Shown here: piece after piece, positions 60,816 through 64,000 of the stretch
Layout: every line of letters begins with the position of its first letter
How positions within the stretch are numbered: position 1 is the stretch's first letter
Source of the DNA: Archilochus colubris
Taxonomy: Eukaryota; Chordata; Aves; Apodiformes; Trochilidae
Reading direction: 5' to 3'
NCBI GenBank assembly: GCA_023079485.1
Contig: CM041084.1
Location: 11,716,609-11,780,608, forward strand
Length of the DNA: 64,000 bases
Notes under the pieces: generated by a model
What the model was told of the DNA's origin: nothing
What the model saw: the letters and a program-made list of their open reading frames with translations, nothing else
The model's database searches: none
Made by a program: the position numbers and the translations under genes

Positions 60816-63800
60816 TTATCTCTTAGATAAACTCAAACAAAGATGGATTTTATGAATAGAGGAAAAGAAGAAGCAAAGCTTGCTAGCAACAGGACTGTTT
60901 GGTTTACTTATGTCGTTTAAATGTCACACGATTCCACTAATGCCACTAATTGCCAGTTTAAAAGAAAGTGCAAGCAGGTGAAGAAACAGTGATTTGGCGT
61001 GTTGATTTTCATGCTGAACAACAGTGGACAAAAGAAGCAGTTAAATTCCCTAACTCAAAAAAAAAAAAAATCAACTTTTCTTGTATGGAAGAGATCTTAT
61101 TATTGAAAAAGTTAAATTTATGAAGATAAAAACAGATCCTCAGTGTTAGATGTCAGCTTCAAGAGAACTTAAAGCTAAGGATCTGGGTGAAAACGTCCTG
61201 CTGTGTCTCAAATTTACTGAATGCTATGTAACCAAATATTTCTTTTAGCCTGTGAATAGTCCCTTCCAAAGATATTGGATACTTGTAAATAAAAGGAACT
61301 TATCATATGCTTGAAACATTGGAGGATGTGAAGATTAAAGTAGGATACCCAAACAAGGGTCACGAGAAGGTCACAAGGTGTGCTGTGCCATACATCTGTA
61401 TCTACTGCTCTATTGGTCCATCCTTATTCTTGCTGCCTGTTCCAGTAATTTCACTGGAAATATATGTGAAGCACAAAGTACATCTGAGTTTCTATAAGAA
61501 TTGCAAAGTATGTCATGTAGTGATTAGAAACAATCTTTTCTATCTGCAATTAGCCAGATACAGTATTTTAGCATATTCTGAACAGGACTGTATTTGGCAA
61601 TGTGCACAGTCTGTTTGAAATGTCTCAACAAGTCTCCAGTACAGAGGCTGAGAGATGATAACAATCTCCCCGAAAATTATTTATCTGTACTGCACAGATG
61701 GAAAAAAGCTTTGTCCTTTTTATTTGGGACAGTTTAATCAGATGTCTTTGAATATGCTGGATAGAATAAAGTAATCTTAATAAACATGCATTGGCTGAAA
61801 ACCTCTTTGTAATGGCTCTATATTTGTTTCCCTTTCTTTTCTTAATGCTTTTGAAAGAAACTATTTGAAGCTCTGTGGTGTCTGAACTTCTCCTGCACTG
61901 AAGTGCATATAGAGATGAGAAGCCAAGCTGGCTATTGTGATCATGCTTTTCTTTTTGGCTTGAGAGATAAGGATTCACAGAAATCTGCCATGTGGTACCG
62001 AATTTAAGATGAGCAGAGCAATGGCATGAAGCTTCAGGCTTTCAATAATGTTGCTATATTTATATGAAGATACAATAATAGTAAGGAAAAAGCCTCTGCC
62101 CTAATAAAAAATAGAAGGACTATTGTAGACTGACTACAATGAGAGTTTTGTTATTTACCTCAGCAGAATCAGCATCTAGACAGGGCATTCTATACTGTAC
62201 TAAATTCAGTACACTCAGATATGAAGGTTAAAAAGACACTTAGTGCTGATGCCTGACACTCATAGATTAAGATTTGCTGGGGTTTTATAGCTCTTTTTCC
62301 TTTATATCTACAGTTTAAAAATATAAACTAAGTAAAAATAGTCAGACTTTTTTTTTTTTTTCCAAATGAATCATATTCTGGTTTTGCTTACATTCAATAA
62401 GATGTTCCCAAGCATGACTTAACTAAAGTAAATAGCTTCACCCACATTAAAAAAATGCCTAAGATATATATGCACATATATAGGTATATTTATTTTTTAA
62501 TATAGATTGTCCTATGCATCCATGTTAATTACATATTGAAAATGACATTTCTTTATACATGTTGTCTGCCTTTTAAGGCTTTCAACCTGTGATGCAGTTA
62601 AAGACAGTATTTGAGAAATACGTACATCCTTACTATAGAAAGATACTAGTTTCCACATCTAAGTGAAATTATGGGGTTTCTGAGGATGCAAGTTTTTTGC
62701 AGGAAGACAGATGGCTGGCTTAGAAGAAATATTTATATGGAGTTCCAGAAAATGGAGGGATGCTTTGTTGAGAAAGAAGAGCAAAACTGATTTGTGGAAG
62801 CAGGCTATCCTCTATTTCAGTATAAAGTATAACGAAAGTGGGAAGTATCCAGAGGATATAAAGCTAAGCTTACTTCAGAGACCCTCTCTAGATTTCATGG
62901 TGACTGCATATGCAGAAAAAAGGGTTCTAAAATAAGCTTTCCCCTATGTGACCTGCAGAGGTGTATAAGCTTTAGTTTTGCTTAACAGAGATATTAGAAA
63001 TTTGCTGGGGTGGTTGTGCATAAACCACCTGTAGTGTATAGAAAAGAATGTAAATAAGAACTGAATGTATGATTTTAAAGTGAACAAATCAGACTGAATA
63101 ACTACTTCCTGCTGATAGATTTCTTGTCTGATTGAATTTCTTTTCCATAGTGTATCCAAGAAGTTTTGCATTTTTCATGAACCAAGCATAGAGTTTGATT
63201 TCTATATGGCAGTTCCAATATCCATAAACCAAATAACATCTTACCCACAGCTGTCCCACTGCAATGGATTCTTTGCAGAGCATGATGTTATAAGAATATC
63301 TTTGTTACAATTTGAAGGTTTGACATGCAGCCAATGATCTTTAATCCCATTTTTTGGATGCAGAATCACATACAGGTGCAGATTTGATCTCAAGAAAGAA
63401 TGGCAGAAGACTGTTTCTGTTAAATTAGTCAGGCCACATATAAACAGAGTTTATGTTCATTTGACATTCATTGTGGAAAAACAAATAGTACCTGCTTTGT
63501 CACAAAATTATAATTATATGGATAGACTGGTATACTTAATATTGTCCAGGTTCTGCTAAAAAGTAAACATCTTGTTATTAACAACCCTGAATAAGCAAAC
63601 TGAATTCTTACAATGTGACTACTTATACAGTTATGTGTTTTAATCTTGGACTCTAAAATTGTACTCAATTTACTACTTAGCACCTGCCTGTTTGCAAGCT
63701 GCCAACACAGTCTGACCAGAGGGGACACTGCTACCCAAGAAGAGGATGAAGGCTGGAGATGAGGGAACTTCTGATCTTCCAGTAACCATCACAAATACAC

Positions 63801-63871
63801 TTCCTCAAGCTATTATCCTATTTGGCTTAGCCCTTTCTGTATCAGAAACTATGAATTCATTTGCTATTGAG
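60816..63871. other. AT-rich DNA, no supported feature
   Basis: No recognised repeats. The frames at 61307-61618 (+, 103 codons) and 61625-61978 (-, 117 codons) show no known domain. Confidence 0.45.
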
Positions 63872-64000
63872 TGTCAGGGCTGAGAGCACCAGTGGACCCT
63901 GCAGGCTCTGCCCAGCTCTCTGAGGCTTCCATGGCCTAAGACCCCAGGGCTGTCTGTCCCTGCTGCTGGTCTCCAGCTCCCCATAGCCCTGCCCTGACTG
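63872..64000. other. GC-rich segment at window edge, unidentified
   Basis: At TGTCAGGGCTGAGAG (about 63867-63881) the composition changes abruptly from AT-rich to GC-rich and stays so to the end. The TGTC start and the sharp boundary would fit an LTR or other transposon beginning here. The window stops before it can be identified. Confidence 0.35.

Overview
This is a 64-kb piece of vertebrate nuclear DNA, almost certainly from a bird. The evidence is the repeat content. There are many CR1 LINE fragments ending in the tandem ATTCTATGAT-type 3' tail, and several long terminal repeats (LTRs) of avian endogenous-retrovirus type. I saw no L1, Alu or other mammalian SINE. The background is AT-rich, single-copy-looking sequence with short A-rich and dinucleotide tracts, as in an avian intron or gene desert. 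I recognise no host protein-coding exon with confidence, and no tRNA, rRNA or other RNA gene. Nearly all long reading frames lie in repeats or are isolated frames with no recognisable family.

Layout. 1-16 kb: mostly unannotatable DNA holding an inverted pair of about 90-bp repeats (2331-2420 and 3364-3453) around a TG-rich spacer, a weak old CR1-like trace near 4.2 kb, a 160-bp two-block pentanucleotide satellite (5341-5500), a duplicated 44-bp motif (7711-7754 and 9556-9599), a block with the look of a conserved non-coding element (10.5-11.1 kb) and a perfect hairpin at 13.3 kb. 16-27 kb: an exon-like open frame (16158-16685), a 1.4-kb CR1 (16781-18212), a short solo LTR with target-site duplication (21309-21626), and a cluster of CR1 and LTR fragments (22.65-26.8 kb). 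27-42 kb: mostly unannotatable, with a G-quadruplex motif and an LTR at 30 kb and a long polypurine tract at 41.2 kb. 42-64 kb: the most repeat-dense part. It holds LTRs at 42.3, 50.1, 50.7, 53.3 and 59.5 kb, and CR1 copies at 50.4, 53.5 and 60.2 kb.

Nothing here forms a working gene system. The retrovirus-derived pieces are LTRs, plus one decayed primer-binding site; no gag, pol or env coding region was recognised. The best CR1 copy is 5'-truncated, frameshifted and has lost part of reverse-transcriptase motif A. The most unusual signals are the inverted repeat pair at 2.3-3.5 kb, the repeated 44-mer carrying a cAMP-response-element-like core, and the two copies of a short LTR whose ends and target-site duplications can be read to the base. 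All family assignments are from pattern recognition; no database search was possible.
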